Shown here piece after piece: positions 54,503-63,149 of a stretch of DNA of 64,000 bases. Under the pieces are notes generated by a model. That model made no database searches. It had not been told where the DNA came from and was given only the letters and a program-made list of their open reading frames with translations. A program made the translations under genes and the position numbers. Source of the DNA: an uncultured Phycisphaerales bacterium (GTDB taxonomy: Bacteria > Planctomycetota > Phycisphaerae > Tepidisphaerales > Tepidisphaeraceae). Where the stretch lies: positions 1 to 64,000 of the forward strand of contig CAIQIQ010000062.1 of NCBI GenBank assembly GCA_903871935.1, in the 5' to 3' direction. Each line of letters begins with the position of its first letter. Position 1 is the stretch's first letter.

Positions 54503-54552
54503 GCCACCCGCCTCGGGTGGCGCCTCAAACCGCCGAACGGAAACTTGGTGGA
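54497..54552. repeat. 56-bp inverted repeat flanking HTH gene, right arm
   Basis: Right arm of the repeat at 53612-53667. It overlaps the end and stop codon of the HTH gene and contains the hairpin GCCACCCG-CCT-CGGGTGGC (54503-54521). This hairpin could also act as the gene's transcription terminator, although no T-run follows. Confidence 0.85.
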
Positions 54553-54599
54553 TCGAACGAAGGAGATGAGATCGGAGACTAACACAAAAAAGAACGCTC

Positions 54600-55397
54600 C
54601 TAGGCTAGAGCCTTGGAGACGGCCCGAGCGGTGATCGCGGTCAGCACGATCGCGCCGCCGGCCAGTGCCCACGGACCCGGAGTCTCGTTAAGCAGCAGCA
54701 TCACCCAGATAGGGTTGAGGATCGGCTCGATGGTGGGCACTAAAAGCCCTTCCAAGGCGGTAATGTGCTTCATCGCCTCAGCGTACAAGACATACGCGAG
54801 ACCGAGTTGGAAGATGCCCAGCAGCAAGATGCCAGGGACCACGGCTAACGTGGGCGGCGACGCCACCATGGCAGGTATGCCGATAAGGAACGTCAGGACG
54901 TTGCCCAGCAGCACGGATTCGGCCGGCGACCCATGGCGCTGCTTGCGCAGGAGCGTCACCATGATGGCCCAGGTGACGCCGGAGAGCATGGCCAGCAGGT
55001 TTCCCCACATGCCGCCCAGGGACAGTTTGTCGATGAAGAACAGAGCCATGCCGCCGCTGACCACGCCCATGGTCAGCCAGTCGCGCCAGGTGACTCTTTC
55101 TCGGAGGAACCACCAGCCCAGCAGTGCTGCGTAGATCGGAGCGGTGTACTGCAGCAGGATGGCATTGGCGGCCGTGGTGAGCTTGTTGGCGACGACGAAG
55201 GTGATGACCGTAGCGCTGTAGGCCACGGCCGCGCCGAGTTGAACCGGAGACCAGGTGAAACGCGGGCGGCGCAGATACGCCAGGAACACCAGTGCGGCGA
55301 TGCCGCTTCGGCCCCCCGAGATGGCAAGAGGTGACCAGTCGACCCATTTGATGAGCAACCCGCCGAAGCTCCAGAGGATGCCCGCGGCGAAAGCCAA
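54600..55397 (-). CDS. EamA/DMT-family transporter
   Basis: A 265-residue, ten-helix transporter of the drug/metabolite family. The two EamA repeats include PLAISGGRSGIAALVF near residue 22 and the second-half helix near residues 120-150 with SGVTWAIMVTLLRKQ. The given start is the TTG at 55397. The frame has no ATG, and extending to a CTG at 55442 would restore a normal polar N-terminus before helix one, with GAGG upstream. Substrate unknown. Confidence 0.82.
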   Translation of the reverse strand: MAFAAGILWSFGGLLIKWVDWSPLAISGGRSGIAALVFLAYLRRPRFTWSPVQLGAAVAYSATVITFVVANKLTTAANAILLQYTAPIYAALLGWWFLRERVTWRDWLTMGVVSGGMALFFIDKLSLGGMWGNLLAMLSGVTWAIMVTLLRKQRHGSPAESVLLGNVLTFLIGIPAMVASPPTLAVVPGILLLGIFQLGLAYVLYAEAMKHITALEGLLVPTIEPILNPIWVMLLLNETPGPWALAGGAIVLTAITARAVSKALA

Positions 55398-55593
55398 GGC
55401 AATGCCGCGCGTCTGGTGGGATGGATGTGTCTCTGGGTTCAGGGCGAATTATCCTCTTGAGGCGATGCAGGATTAGTTGCCCCGCCGCGAGGAAGCTAAC
55501 CGCCCGGAAAGGAGTGGACAAGGGCAGAAGATGGTTTCGGGCAGCAACGGCTTGCCTGTTGCCTATCCCGTATACCGATATACAATATAGAGT

Positions 55594-55872
55594 GTGATAC
55601 GTTCGTTTCGCGACCGTGACGCACTTTCGCTGTTCGAGGGACATTGCCCTCGATTCTTGATGTCTATCCGCCGGGTTGCTGAGCGAAAGCTTGCACAACT
55701 GGACGCCGCTGCGACGTTGGAATTCCTGCGTACTCCGCCGGGCAACCATCTGGAGATGCTCAAGGGCGATCGCGCGGGGCAATGGAGCATCCGTATCAAT
55801 GATCAGTGGCGAATCTGCTTCGTGTGGCGTGATGGGCATGCGTGCGAGGTAGAGATCGTTGACTACCACTAA
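55594..55872 (+). CDS. higB: HigB-type toxin
   Basis: A 92-residue RelE/HigB-family mRNA interferase. It starts with GTG (gtg-ata-cgt). The family pattern includes IRSFRDRDALSLFEG at the start, the C-terminal RINDQWRICFVW and VEIVDYH. It is followed 11 bases later by the antitoxin gene, toxin first, which is the HigBA order. An AT-rich stretch just upstream is the likely promoter/operator. Toxins of this family cut mRNA at the ribosome and are neutralised by HigA. Confidence 0.9.
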   Translation: MIRSFRDRDALSLFEGHCPRFLMSIRRVAERKLAQLDAAATLEFLRTPPGNHLEMLKGDRAGQWSIRINDQWRICFVWRDGHACEVEIVDYH

Positions 55873-55883
55873 GGAAGATCATC

Positions 55884-56183
55884 ATGGCTAAGAACCGTAT
55901 GCGGCCGATTCATCCGGGCGAAATACTCAAAGAGGAGTACATGGTTCCACTTGGGCTTTCTGCCAATGCGCTTGCGATTGCGCTCGGGGTGACGCCCGCA
56001 CGCGTCAATGACATCGTGCGCGAGCGGCGTGGCATTACCGGTGATACGGCACTGCGCCTGGCTCGATACTTTGGCGCTGACGCTCAGTCATGGCTGAATC
56101 TCCAGGCTGCGTATGACCTGCGCGTGGCCGAGATTGCCTCGGGCGACGCGATCGAACGCCAGGTAAAACCTCGGGCTGCGTAG
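55884..56183 (+). CDS. higA: HigA-type antitoxin
   Basis: A 99-residue antitoxin. An N-terminal PIHPGEILKEEYMVPLGLSA is followed by a helix-turn-helix (ALAIALGVTPARVNDIVRERRGITGDTALRLARYF). It pairs with the adjacent HigB. It would repress the operon and neutralise the toxin. GGAAG precedes its ATG. Confidence 0.92.
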   Translation: MAKNRMRPIHPGEILKEEYMVPLGLSANALAIALGVTPARVNDIVRERRGITGDTALRLARYFGADAQSWLNLQAAYDLRVAEIASGDAIERQVKPRAA

Positions 56184-56272
56184 CGTAGGCATGCCGTGCC
56201 CACGGTATCTGACAAATCGCGGCACGCCAAACATTTGATCGTGCTCTGACCGGTGGTATCCTCCGAGGACAT

Positions 56273-57394
56273 ATGCAATCAACTTGCGCAATACTCGTGG
56301 CGATCACTCTGCTGGCGAGCGTCGCATGCACTGATGCATTCGCCCAGGCGACGTATTCAGTGCGGAAGACCGCCAACCCGGAGTTCCGGCCGAGCCAGGT
56401 TTTTTATCGGTTCGAGGACATCGCTTCGCCGCCGTTCGATGAACTGCGCCGGCGCTTCGCGCTGGCTGACGTGGTGAAGGGCACGGACGATGAGTTCGCG
56501 CGGATTCTGCTTCTGCGCCATTGGATCTTCACAACATTGAAGGTGGATGCATCCAAGCCCCAGCCGCCGATGGATGCCATCTCCATCCTTGCCCAGGGCC
56601 CTTCGGGCGGGCCGTTTGAGTGCTCGCACTGCATGATCGTGCAAAACGCAGTCATGAACTCCATGGGATACCTGACGCGCTGCCTGCAGCCGGGACCGGG
56701 ACAGCAGGAGAATACGTACCTGGCGGCGGGAAACCACGGCGTCAACGAGATCTGGTCGAACACGTATAAAAAGTGGTTCGTGTCCGATTCGGAGTTTGAC
56801 GGGCACTTCGAGAAAGCAGGCGTGCCACTGTCAGCACTGGAGATCCGCGATGAGTTTCTGAAGGATGGGGCCAAGAGTGTGGATCTCGTGACCGGCCCGG
56901 AGCGAAAGAAGGTGCAACCGAGCCTGCTGTTCTCGCCGCACTGCTACTGCTTCGTCGCCTACGAAGTGGCGGGCGACCGCCACACACAGACCCAATGGTC
57001 TCAAGGCGCTCTGGTTGTCTTTGAGGATGAGTACTTCAAGACCCACACCTGGTATCGCTGGGGAGCACCGTTGAGTTCAAAGGTGGCGCCCGAGCATTGG
57101 GCATCCAAGTACAACGCCTTTCTGCGCGTGGCACACCGCGAGTGGATCGAGTGGACTCCGAACGTCGTTAAGGTCGACACCAGCGTGCAGGGCAATCTGG
57201 CGCGGGTGCAATTGTGTTCCAATACGCCGAATTTCGCCCGTTACGAAATGCGCCGGCCTGGTGAGCCGTGGGTGAAGGCCGAGGCCCAGACGAGCGTCAA
57301 ACTTGAGGGACGCCGGATCGAACTGGAGTTCAGAGCCGTGAACGTGGCGGGAGTTGCCGGACCGACGTCCAGCGCCCTGATCGAGCAGCAATAG
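56273..57394 (+). CDS. Secreted transglutaminase-like protein
   Basis: A 373-residue protein with a signal peptide ending near CTDAFA (residue 25). The transglutaminase-core triad seems present: Cys in GPFECSHCM near residue 116, His in NHGVNEIW near residue 154 and Asp in WFVSDSEFD near residue 170. A C-terminal fibronectin-like beta domain follows residue 290. Family members cross-link or cut peptide bonds of surface proteins. It lies on its own after the HigBA pair. Confidence 0.72.
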   Translation: MQSTCAILVAITLLASVACTDAFAQATYSVRKTANPEFRPSQVFYRFEDIASPPFDELRRRFALADVVKGTDDEFARILLLRHWIFTTLKVDASKPQPPMDAISILAQGPSGGPFECSHCMIVQNAVMNSMGYLTRCLQPGPGQQENTYLAAGNHGVNEIWSNTYKKWFVSDSEFDGHFEKAGVPLSALEIRDEFLKDGAKSVDLVTGPERKKVQPSLLFSPHCYCFVAYEVAGDRHTQTQWSQGALVVFEDEYFKTHTWYRWGAPLSSKVAPEHWASKYNAFLRVAHREWIEWTPNVVKVDTSVQGNLARVQLCSNTPNFARYEMRRPGEPWVKAEAQTSVKLEGRRIELEFRAVNVAGVAGPTSSALIEQQ

Positions 57395-57404
57395 GCCGAA
57401 GTCT

Positions 57405-58409
57405 TCAGGATCGGCAGCATTGCTGCGAGAGCTTTCCGGCCTTCCAGGCGTATTCCTCGAAGAGCTTGAGGTAGACGCTGTACTGTTGCAGGCTCACGCC
57501 GGGCGGGGTCTGGTGATCGACCGAAGGGAGGAAGCCGCCCTGGGCGGCGATGGGGAGCAGGCGCTCGAACTCAGCGCGCATGGCGGATTCGCCGCGGGGC
57601 ATAACCATCTTGTCGTAGTGGCCGATGAAACACATGGCCGGGTAGCGTCTGCGCATATCGGCCATATCGACGCCGGCCTGGCGCTCCAGGGGAAGCAGGC
57701 CATCGCACCCGGCATCGCGGAACCAGGCGGTGGGGACGCTGATATCGCCATCGGAGTCGACGATCACTATGATCCCGCGCTTGTGCAGTTCGGGGACGAT
57801 GCGGCGATAAAAGGGGGCGATGAACTGCTGGAAGAGTTCCTGCGAGAGCATCGGCCCGTGGTTGTAGCTCATATCCTCGGCGAAGGTCATGAAGTCGGGA
57901 GTCGTCACCGAGCAGATCTGGTCGATGACGCCCAGGTTGAAGTCGAGGATGTCTTCATTGATGCGGTTCATCAACTCGGGCTGATCGTAGAAGGCGTAGA
58001 GATGCGGCTCGATGCCGAGGATGGTGCGCGGATACCAGAAGAAGCCCTGGAGCGTGAACCAGAGCACGGCATCGCCGGCCTGCTGCTGCCTGGCCCAGGA
58101 TTCCCAGCGGCGTTTGTCCACGGGTTCGGACGGATAGATTGTCTGGCGCAGCTTCTCGTAGTCGGCGCTCGAGGCGACCAGGGGGCCGCCGTGTACCTTT
58201 GGCGCTGGGCAACGAGGTGAAACCCAGTCCTGGTAGTACACATCCAGCCCGAAATGGCGATAGAGGTCGTACCGATCGGACAGGCCGCCCAAGCCTTCTC
58301 CCTGCCAGCGTTGGATCGTCTTGTCCCACCACATGGCCCACTCGATCATGGGCAGACGGTCAAATGGCTTGAAGTTCATTGCCGCCTGGAATCGCTGGCG
58401 TGTATTCAT
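57405..58409 (-). CDS. Uroporphyrinogen-decarboxylase-like (URO-D) family protein
   Basis: A 334-residue protein starting at the ATG at 58409; the frame to 58442 is longer. The N-terminus MNTRQRFQAAMNFKPFDRLP is typical of URO-D/MtaA-type methyltransferases, with a later MSYNHGPMLS and VDSDGDISVPTAWFRDAGCDG. It lacks the N-terminal motif expected of true HemE. The family includes corrinoid-dependent methyltransferases, so a role with the MttB-like protein is possible but not shown. The neighbouring HEAT lipoprotein gene lies 51 bases away. Confidence 0.8.
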   Translation of the reverse strand: MNTRQRFQAAMNFKPFDRLPMIEWAMWWDKTIQRWQGEGLGGLSDRYDLYRHFGLDVYYQDWVSPRCPAPKVHGGPLVASSADYEKLRQTIYPSEPVDKRRWESWARQQQAGDAVLWFTLQGFFWYPRTILGIEPHLYAFYDQPELMNRINEDILDFNLGVIDQICSVTTPDFMTFAEDMSYNHGPMLSQELFQQFIAPFYRRIVPELHKRGIIVIVDSDGDISVPTAWFRDAGCDGLLPLERQAGVDMADMRRRYPAMCFIGHYDKMVMPRGESAMRAEFERLLPIAAQGGFLPSVDHQTPPGVSLQQYSVYLKLFEEYAWKAGKLSQQCCRS

Positions 58410-58460
58410 GGGTATCGTCACGATGGTGGAGCGATCTGGCAATGGCTGCGCTGTCGCATA

Positions 58461-59264
58461 TCAACCCGGGAACGGCTGCTGCGTCTTCGTCAGATAATCC
58501 AGCCATGCGGCGGCGTCATACTTGTAGTCTTTGCCGGTCATGAGATTCAGGCTGATGCGTGCCTGCCAGGCGACGCCAAAGTCTCGTTCGCCCAATACGC
58601 GGATCAGCGACTGCGCCACATCCGACTGGCGATACTCGCGCAGGGCATCGGCCGCCGCGATGCGGATATCGCGCTGCTGCTGGTCATCGCTCAGGAGCTT
58701 GGTTAGGCCGGCCACGGCCTTGTCGCTGGGGATATTCGCCAGCGCCTTGGCCGCCTCGAGCCGCACCCACTCGCTGCTATCCGCGAGCGCTGTGACATAT
58801 GCATCTGTGAACTGGCCGGCCCGCGAACGGTTGAGCGCCCGAATGGCCGCCGCCCTTACGGTGGGGTCGGCATCATCCGTCGCCATATGGGCATAGTACT
58901 TGGTGTAGGGCTCATTGCGTCCCCAGCTCTGGTCGGACACGATATAGATGGCCTCGCGCCGGGTATCGGGATTGTGGTCAAATAGCTGCTTGGCGTACTT
59001 GTAGGGCGAGTTTCCGGTACTGATGTTCCAGGTCCATTCGACGCCCTGCCACAGCTTGCGCGGCACGTAGGTCAGATAATCGCCGGCATCGGACTGGGAT
59101 CGGTCCTCGCCCAGACGACGTTGCTGATCATCCTCGCGCGCTTCACGAAAACGGCTCGGGGTCCATGTCTTGGGCGGATTGGTCTCCGTCAGATAAGACG
59201 TACAGCCGCTGGCGAGCAGGGAGGCGATGAACAGTGCAGCAATAGCGAGTCGACGCAGAAGCAC
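58461..59264 (-). CDS. HEAT-repeat lipoprotein
   Basis: A 267-residue protein starting with GTG at 59264 (CGAGGA six bases upstream). It has a lipobox LASGC near residue 21, so it is membrane-anchored by lipid. Several HEAT-like helix pairs follow: DADPTVRAAAIRALNRS near residue 129, SSEWVRLEAAKALANI near residue 161, and DIRIAAADALREYRQ near residue 195. Such repeats form curved scaffolds for protein binding. Function unknown. It is 12 bases from the murI gene, probably in one transcript. Confidence 0.8.
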   Translation of the reverse strand: MLLRRLAIAALFIASLLASGCTSYLTETNPPKTWTPSRFREAREDDQQRRLGEDRSQSDAGDYLTYVPRKLWQGVEWTWNISTGNSPYKYAKQLFDHNPDTRREAIYIVSDQSWGRNEPYTKYYAHMATDDADPTVRAAAIRALNRSRAGQFTDAYVTALADSSEWVRLEAAKALANIPSDKAVAGLTKLLSDDQQQRDIRIAAADALREYRQSDVAQSLIRVLGERDFGVAWQARISLNLMTGKDYKYDAAAWLDYLTKTQQPFPG

Positions 59265-59276
59265 CTGTGGTCCTCG

Positions 59277-60197
59277 TTAAAACGGCGAGGCACTTGCGGC
59301 CGCAATATTCATATTCGCGTACAGCAGGTCCGGAAGGACAACCTCCGGCTGCCGCACGGCGATGCCGAGGAATCGCGACGCGAGCGTCGCAAACCTTGGC
59401 GAATCATCGGTCACATAGCAGCGGAGCCACGGATGCGGCGAGAGCTCCAAAGGCGGCAGCGCCGCCGGACGAAGCATCTCCGCCAGATCCATCTCCGCAT
59501 GGCGCAGTTTTCCCGCGCTGCCGAGCCGTAGGCGTACATCTTGAGCGGATTGATCGGCAGAGTCAATCACGGCCACTTGATCGCCGACGATCTGGCTGAT
59601 CAGGTCGCGAAGAATCGGATAATGGGTACAGCCCAGCACCAGGGCGCAGGGTCTCTGGTCGAGGACTGGGCGGAGATACTGCTCCAGGCACATGCGCACC
59701 AGCGGATCGGCTGCCGTGCGTCCCTCTTCAATGATGGGGACGAGCAGCGGCGTCGCCCGGCAGATGACTTTGGCGCTGGGACGATGGCGCTGGATGGCCA
59801 ACACATATGCGCGGGAGCGGACGGTCGCTTCGGTAGCGATGACGCCGATCACCGGCGCTGCACCGGGCGCCGCAGTGATGGCAGCCTTCGCCCCCGGCTC
59901 GACGACGCCCGTGATCTCCAGCTCTGGGAACAATTCCCGCACGGCCGGCAACGCCAGTGCCGAAGCGGTGTTGCAGGCGATCACGACATGTTTGGGGGCC
60001 AGAGGCAACAGATACTCGATAATCTGGCGGACAAACTGTGTGACGACCTTCGCCGTTTTTGAGCCATACGGCAGCCGCGCGGTATCGCCGAAGTAGACAA
60101 TCTGCTCGTACGGCAGCGCCCGGTGAATGGACTGCACCACCGTCAGGCCACCCAAGCCACTGTCCAGCACCACGATGGGAGCGTCACTGCCGGCCAT
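59277..60197 (-). CDS. murI: Glutamate racemase
   Basis: A 306-residue MurI. It has the N-terminal DSGLGGLTVVQSI with the catalytic Asp, the Cys-containing VIACNTASALAL near residue 77, and the second Cys in LVLGCTHYPILRDL near residue 190. It supplies D-glutamate for peptidoglycan, so the host keeps a peptidoglycan pathway. The N-terminal FGDTARLPYGSK also matches. Confidence 0.93.
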   Translation of the reverse strand: MAGSDAPIVVLDSGLGGLTVVQSIHRALPYEQIVYFGDTARLPYGSKTAKVVTQFVRQIIEYLLPLAPKHVVIACNTASALALPAVRELFPELEITGVVEPGAKAAITAAPGAAPVIGVIATEATVRSRAYVLAIQRHRPSAKVICRATPLLVPIIEEGRTAADPLVRMCLEQYLRPVLDQRPCALVLGCTHYPILRDLISQIVGDQVAVIDSADQSAQDVRLRLGSAGKLRHAEMDLAEMLRPAALPPLELSPHPWLRCYVTDDSPRFATLASRFLGIAVRQPEVVLPDLLYANMNIAAASASPF

Positions 60198-60486
60198 GAT
60201 TTATCAGCATACTCCGTTCCAAGGGTCCGGACAGGCCACTGATCCGGATCGTCATAAATCAAGCGGTTCCACCGCTTTATGACTGTATCATGCGCACAGG
60301 GATCATATGGGTCAATACCGTGGGTGATTGTGCGCCAGAAGAGATGAGTAGCAGCCTTAACGGCGATGTCGCCGCGAAGCGCTCTCTGCATTGCGGATAA
60401 CACAACTTGGATTTGGCACATTGTCTTTGCCGGGTAGTTGTGCCCTACTGTCATATGTGGTCCGTCACGGCGGACGAGGGGGCGTT
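60198..60486. other. 289-bp intergenic region
   Basis: The short antisense frame at 60143-60454 is out of context and not accepted. The likely promoters of murI (minus) and the secreted protein at 60487 (plus) lie here, but no clear -35/-10 pair was found. Confidence 0.4.
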
Positions 60487-61440
60487 ATGCAGTACCAAGG
60501 ACTGACTGCCACGGGGGTGTTTCTCCTGGCAGCTTCGCAGCTTCTGGCGCAAGGTCGCCCGGCCGATACGACCCAAGGCCAGCCGATCCACGATCCATCG
60601 CGCCCAGGCGTGCAACTGGAGCCCATTCTGCGCGGCCGCCAACCCGGCTGGGTAGACGAATCCGCCATTACCGCAGGCGCCGCACTGGAGCCCGCCAAGA
60701 GTCCAGCGGACGTGACGGACCAGGCGTCACCCAGTGCCGCCGAGATCCGCGTCTATGTTGCCAACTTCATTAACGCCGCCTTCTCGCCTGATGGCATGCA
60801 CAAAGCTTTGGGCATGCTCAGCGATGAAGACCATTTGCGGCTGCAGAAGGACATTCGCGCCGAGGACATCCAGGCCTATGAGGAACTGGTGCAACGGCTT
60901 CGTGGCCAATGGAAGAGCCGATACGATGAGGAGTTCGACCTGGCCCGGTACGGTTCAGTCATATCCGAGTATTACGTGCTTCGCGGCGCACAAGTGGATG
61001 ATCCCATCGCCGTCGGGGCCACCATCAATGCCAACCAGGGCCATGGAGACAAACCCCCCGCCAGGGGTCCGCAGGCGCCTTCGGTGCATCAGACCGGCGA
61101 AGAGCGCATCGCAACGATGCTGGTTCCGCCCAACCCCCAGACGCAGGGATCTGCGATGTTGCTTCAGTTCCGCAATGTGCCAGATGGCAAAGTGTCCAGG
61201 TGGCACCTCAGCACACCGCAGAGCCTTACGGGAGCTCGCCTGCAGGGGAATCTGACAGGGAGGATAAAGAAACTGCTCGATGGGCAGGACACCTGGCCCG
61301 CTGACCCCCGCGTGGCATATCGCCTGATCACATACGATGTGCTGGCGTCGATGGCTGACCAACCATTGGATCGGCCCCGGCAAAATCCCGGCAAGCCCCA
61401 ACCTCCGGTGAACCCGAACAACCCTTCGCTGGAGAGCTGA
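60487..61440 (+). CDS. Secreted hypothetical protein
   Basis: A 317-residue protein from the ATG at 60487, with GAGGGGG upstream, giving a signal peptide ending near LLAQG (residue 22). The earlier frame start at 60391 gives no signal. Residues 75-180 are helix-rich; the rest is Pro/Gln-rich with a PQPPVNPNNP tail. No family was recognised. It lies after a possible phosphate-unrelated promoter and ends five bases from the convergent ferredoxin gene. Confidence 0.7.
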   Translation: MQYQGLTATGVFLLAASQLLAQGRPADTTQGQPIHDPSRPGVQLEPILRGRQPGWVDESAITAGAALEPAKSPADVTDQASPSAAEIRVYVANFINAAFSPDGMHKALGMLSDEDHLRLQKDIRAEDIQAYEELVQRLRGQWKSRYDEEFDLARYGSVISEYYVLRGAQVDDPIAVGATINANQGHGDKPPARGPQAPSVHQTGEERIATMLVPPNPQTQGSAMLLQFRNVPDGKVSRWHLSTPQSLTGARLQGNLTGRIKKLLDGQDTWPADPRVAYRLITYDVLASMADQPLDRPRQNPGKPQPPVNPNNPSLES

Positions 61441-61445
61441 GCCTG

Positions 61446-61712
61446 CTACTTCTTTGCCGAAAAATATTGGACATTCTTCTCGACAAACGAGGCCCACTCG
61501 GCCGGCAAGTCATCCTGTGGAAAGATGGCCTTGACCGGGCACTCATCAACACAAAGCCCGCAGTCAATGCAGGTGTCCGGGTCAATATAGAGCATTTCCG
61601 CCGTGGTAAAATCGGGCTCATCCTTGGTAGGATGGATGCAATCAACCGGACAGACCGCCACGCAAGCGGTGTCCTTCGTGCCGATGCAGGGCTGTGCGAT
61701 AATGTGTGCCAT
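61446..61712 (-). CDS. Two-cluster ferredoxin
   Basis: An 88-residue ferredoxin from the ATG at 61712 with AAAGGAG upstream; the frame to 61799 is longer. It has a C-x7-C-x3-CP cluster pattern in CIGTKDTACVAVCPVDCI and a second, canonical DTCIDCGLCVDECPVKAI. This resembles 7Fe ferredoxins used as electron donors. It is convergent with the secreted protein gene. Confidence 0.9.
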   Translation of the reverse strand: MAHIIAQPCIGTKDTACVAVCPVDCIHPTKDEPDFTTAEMLYIDPDTCIDCGLCVDECPVKAIFPQDDLPAEWASFVEKNVQYFSAKK

Positions 61713-61902
61713 CGCAGCGCAAACTCCTTTGCCTGTTGCAGACCGGCAAGCCCATGTGGCTCGCCTCATGCGTCCGCATTTGCCATTATAGTATGGCATA
61801 CGCTGCTGTGGAAATGGGCAGTGGGTGAATCAGTTGCGTCGGGTTGATTCTCAGGGCATAATTGCGGTTCTACATCCCAATTTGTTTTCTGGAGTATTCA
61901 TC

Positions 61903-63072
61903 ATGAGTGACGTTGGGCCAACCCCGGTAGCGACAGATGATAATACAGATGTGGTGATCCCGGACATCACCGTGGAAGAGCGCAAGCTCTCGCTGCAGGA
62001 TTTCCTGAAGGCCGTCATCAAGTTTGGCGGCTCCGATCTGCACCTGCAGGCCGACTCGGTGCCGATGATCCGCGTCGACGGCAAACCCAAGTTTCTCGAT
62101 GCCCCTTCGCCGTCTAATGAGACGATGCTGGAGTACATCAGCCAGCTCATACGCGAAGAAGATCACTGGAAGGCCCTCAAGGATCGCGGCGCTGTCGACC
62201 TCTCCTACGCCATGCCCGACAAGTCCGCCCGCTTCCGCGTCAATGTCTTCCACTCACGCCAGAAGTACGCGGTCGTGATGCGGCGAATCATCACCAAGAT
62301 TCCCAACTTCGCGGAATTGAATCTTCCCCCGCAGATTGAGGCCATGGCCGACCACTACCGCGGCCTGGTCATCGTTTCGGGAACCACCGGCTCGGGCAAG
62401 ACCACGACGCTTGCGGCCGTCATCGGCAAGATCAACCGTCTGCGCGCCGAGCGCATCATCACCATCGAAGATCCCATCGAATACCAGCATGAGAACATCA
62501 AGTCGCTGGTCTCTCAGGTGGAGGTTGGCGTCGATACCGAAAGCTACGAATTCGGCCTGCGGGAGATGATGCGTCAGGATCCTGACGTCATCCAGATCGG
62601 CGAGATTCGCGACACGTTCTCGCTCACCACGGCCCTGCGCGCCGCCGATACCGGACACCTGGTCTATTCCACCGTGCATGCGACCAACGCGTCAATGACG
62701 GTCGAGCGTATGGTCTCACTGTTCGATCCCTCCCAGAAGGAACTGCAGCAGACGCAGCTCGCACAGAACCTGATCGGAGTCTGCTGCCAGCGTCTGGCCC
62801 GCCGCCGCGGGGGCGAAGGCCGCTTACCTGTGGTAGAGGTGATGACCTCAACGCCACTGGTAAAGAAATACATGCTCGACGGTGAGTATGACAAACTCAA
62901 AGGCTGCGTCGGAAACCGCGAAGCGGGCAACCAGAGTTTTGACCAGCACCTGACGGAACTGTTCCAGAAACAGATCATCGACGTCGCCGAAGCCAAGCGG
63001 CTATCAACCAACGTCGATGCCCTGAACCTTGCCCTGCGCGGCATCACCAACAGCGATACCCGCCTGCGATAG
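61903..63072 (+). CDS. pilT: PilT-like twitching ATPase
   Basis: A 389-residue secretion ATPase of the type IV pilus retraction family. Walker A is GTTGSGKTTT near residue 165, the Asp box IITIEDPIEYQH follows, Walker B is QDPDVIQIGEIRD near residue 225, and the His box is GHLVYSTVHATN near residue 252. The N-terminal domain GGSDLHLQADSVPMIR is typical. A TGGAG ribosome site precedes the ATG. It is encoded alone here, with no pilB or pilin gene in the window. Confidence 0.9.
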   Translation: MSDVGPTPVATDDNTDVVIPDITVEERKLSLQDFLKAVIKFGGSDLHLQADSVPMIRVDGKPKFLDAPSPSNETMLEYISQLIREEDHWKALKDRGAVDLSYAMPDKSARFRVNVFHSRQKYAVVMRRIITKIPNFAELNLPPQIEAMADHYRGLVIVSGTTGSGKTTTLAAVIGKINRLRAERIITIEDPIEYQHENIKSLVSQVEVGVDTESYEFGLREMMRQDPDVIQIGEIRDTFSLTTALRAADTGHLVYSTVHATNASMTVERMVSLFDPSQKELQQTQLAQNLIGVCCQRLARRRGGEGRLPVVEVMTSTPLVKKYMLDGEYDKLKGCVGNREAGNQSFDQHLTELFQKQIIDVAEAKRLSTNVDALNLALRGITNSDTRLR

Positions 63073-63149
63073 TCGTCCTTTGGCAATGCCCTGAAGCGGA
63101 AACGGGACGCCAGGGGCTCTGGTGCGCCGGGATTCACCCCCCTGCACTT

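Noticed and set aside
60410..60440. Sigma-54 -24/-12 promoter before the 60487 gene (TGGCAC ... TTTGC)
   Set aside because: The GG and GC elements are 12 bases apart instead of the required 10.
60143..60454. 103-residue minus-strand frame upstream of murI
   Set aside because: It overlaps the murI start and has no ribosome site or recognisable family.
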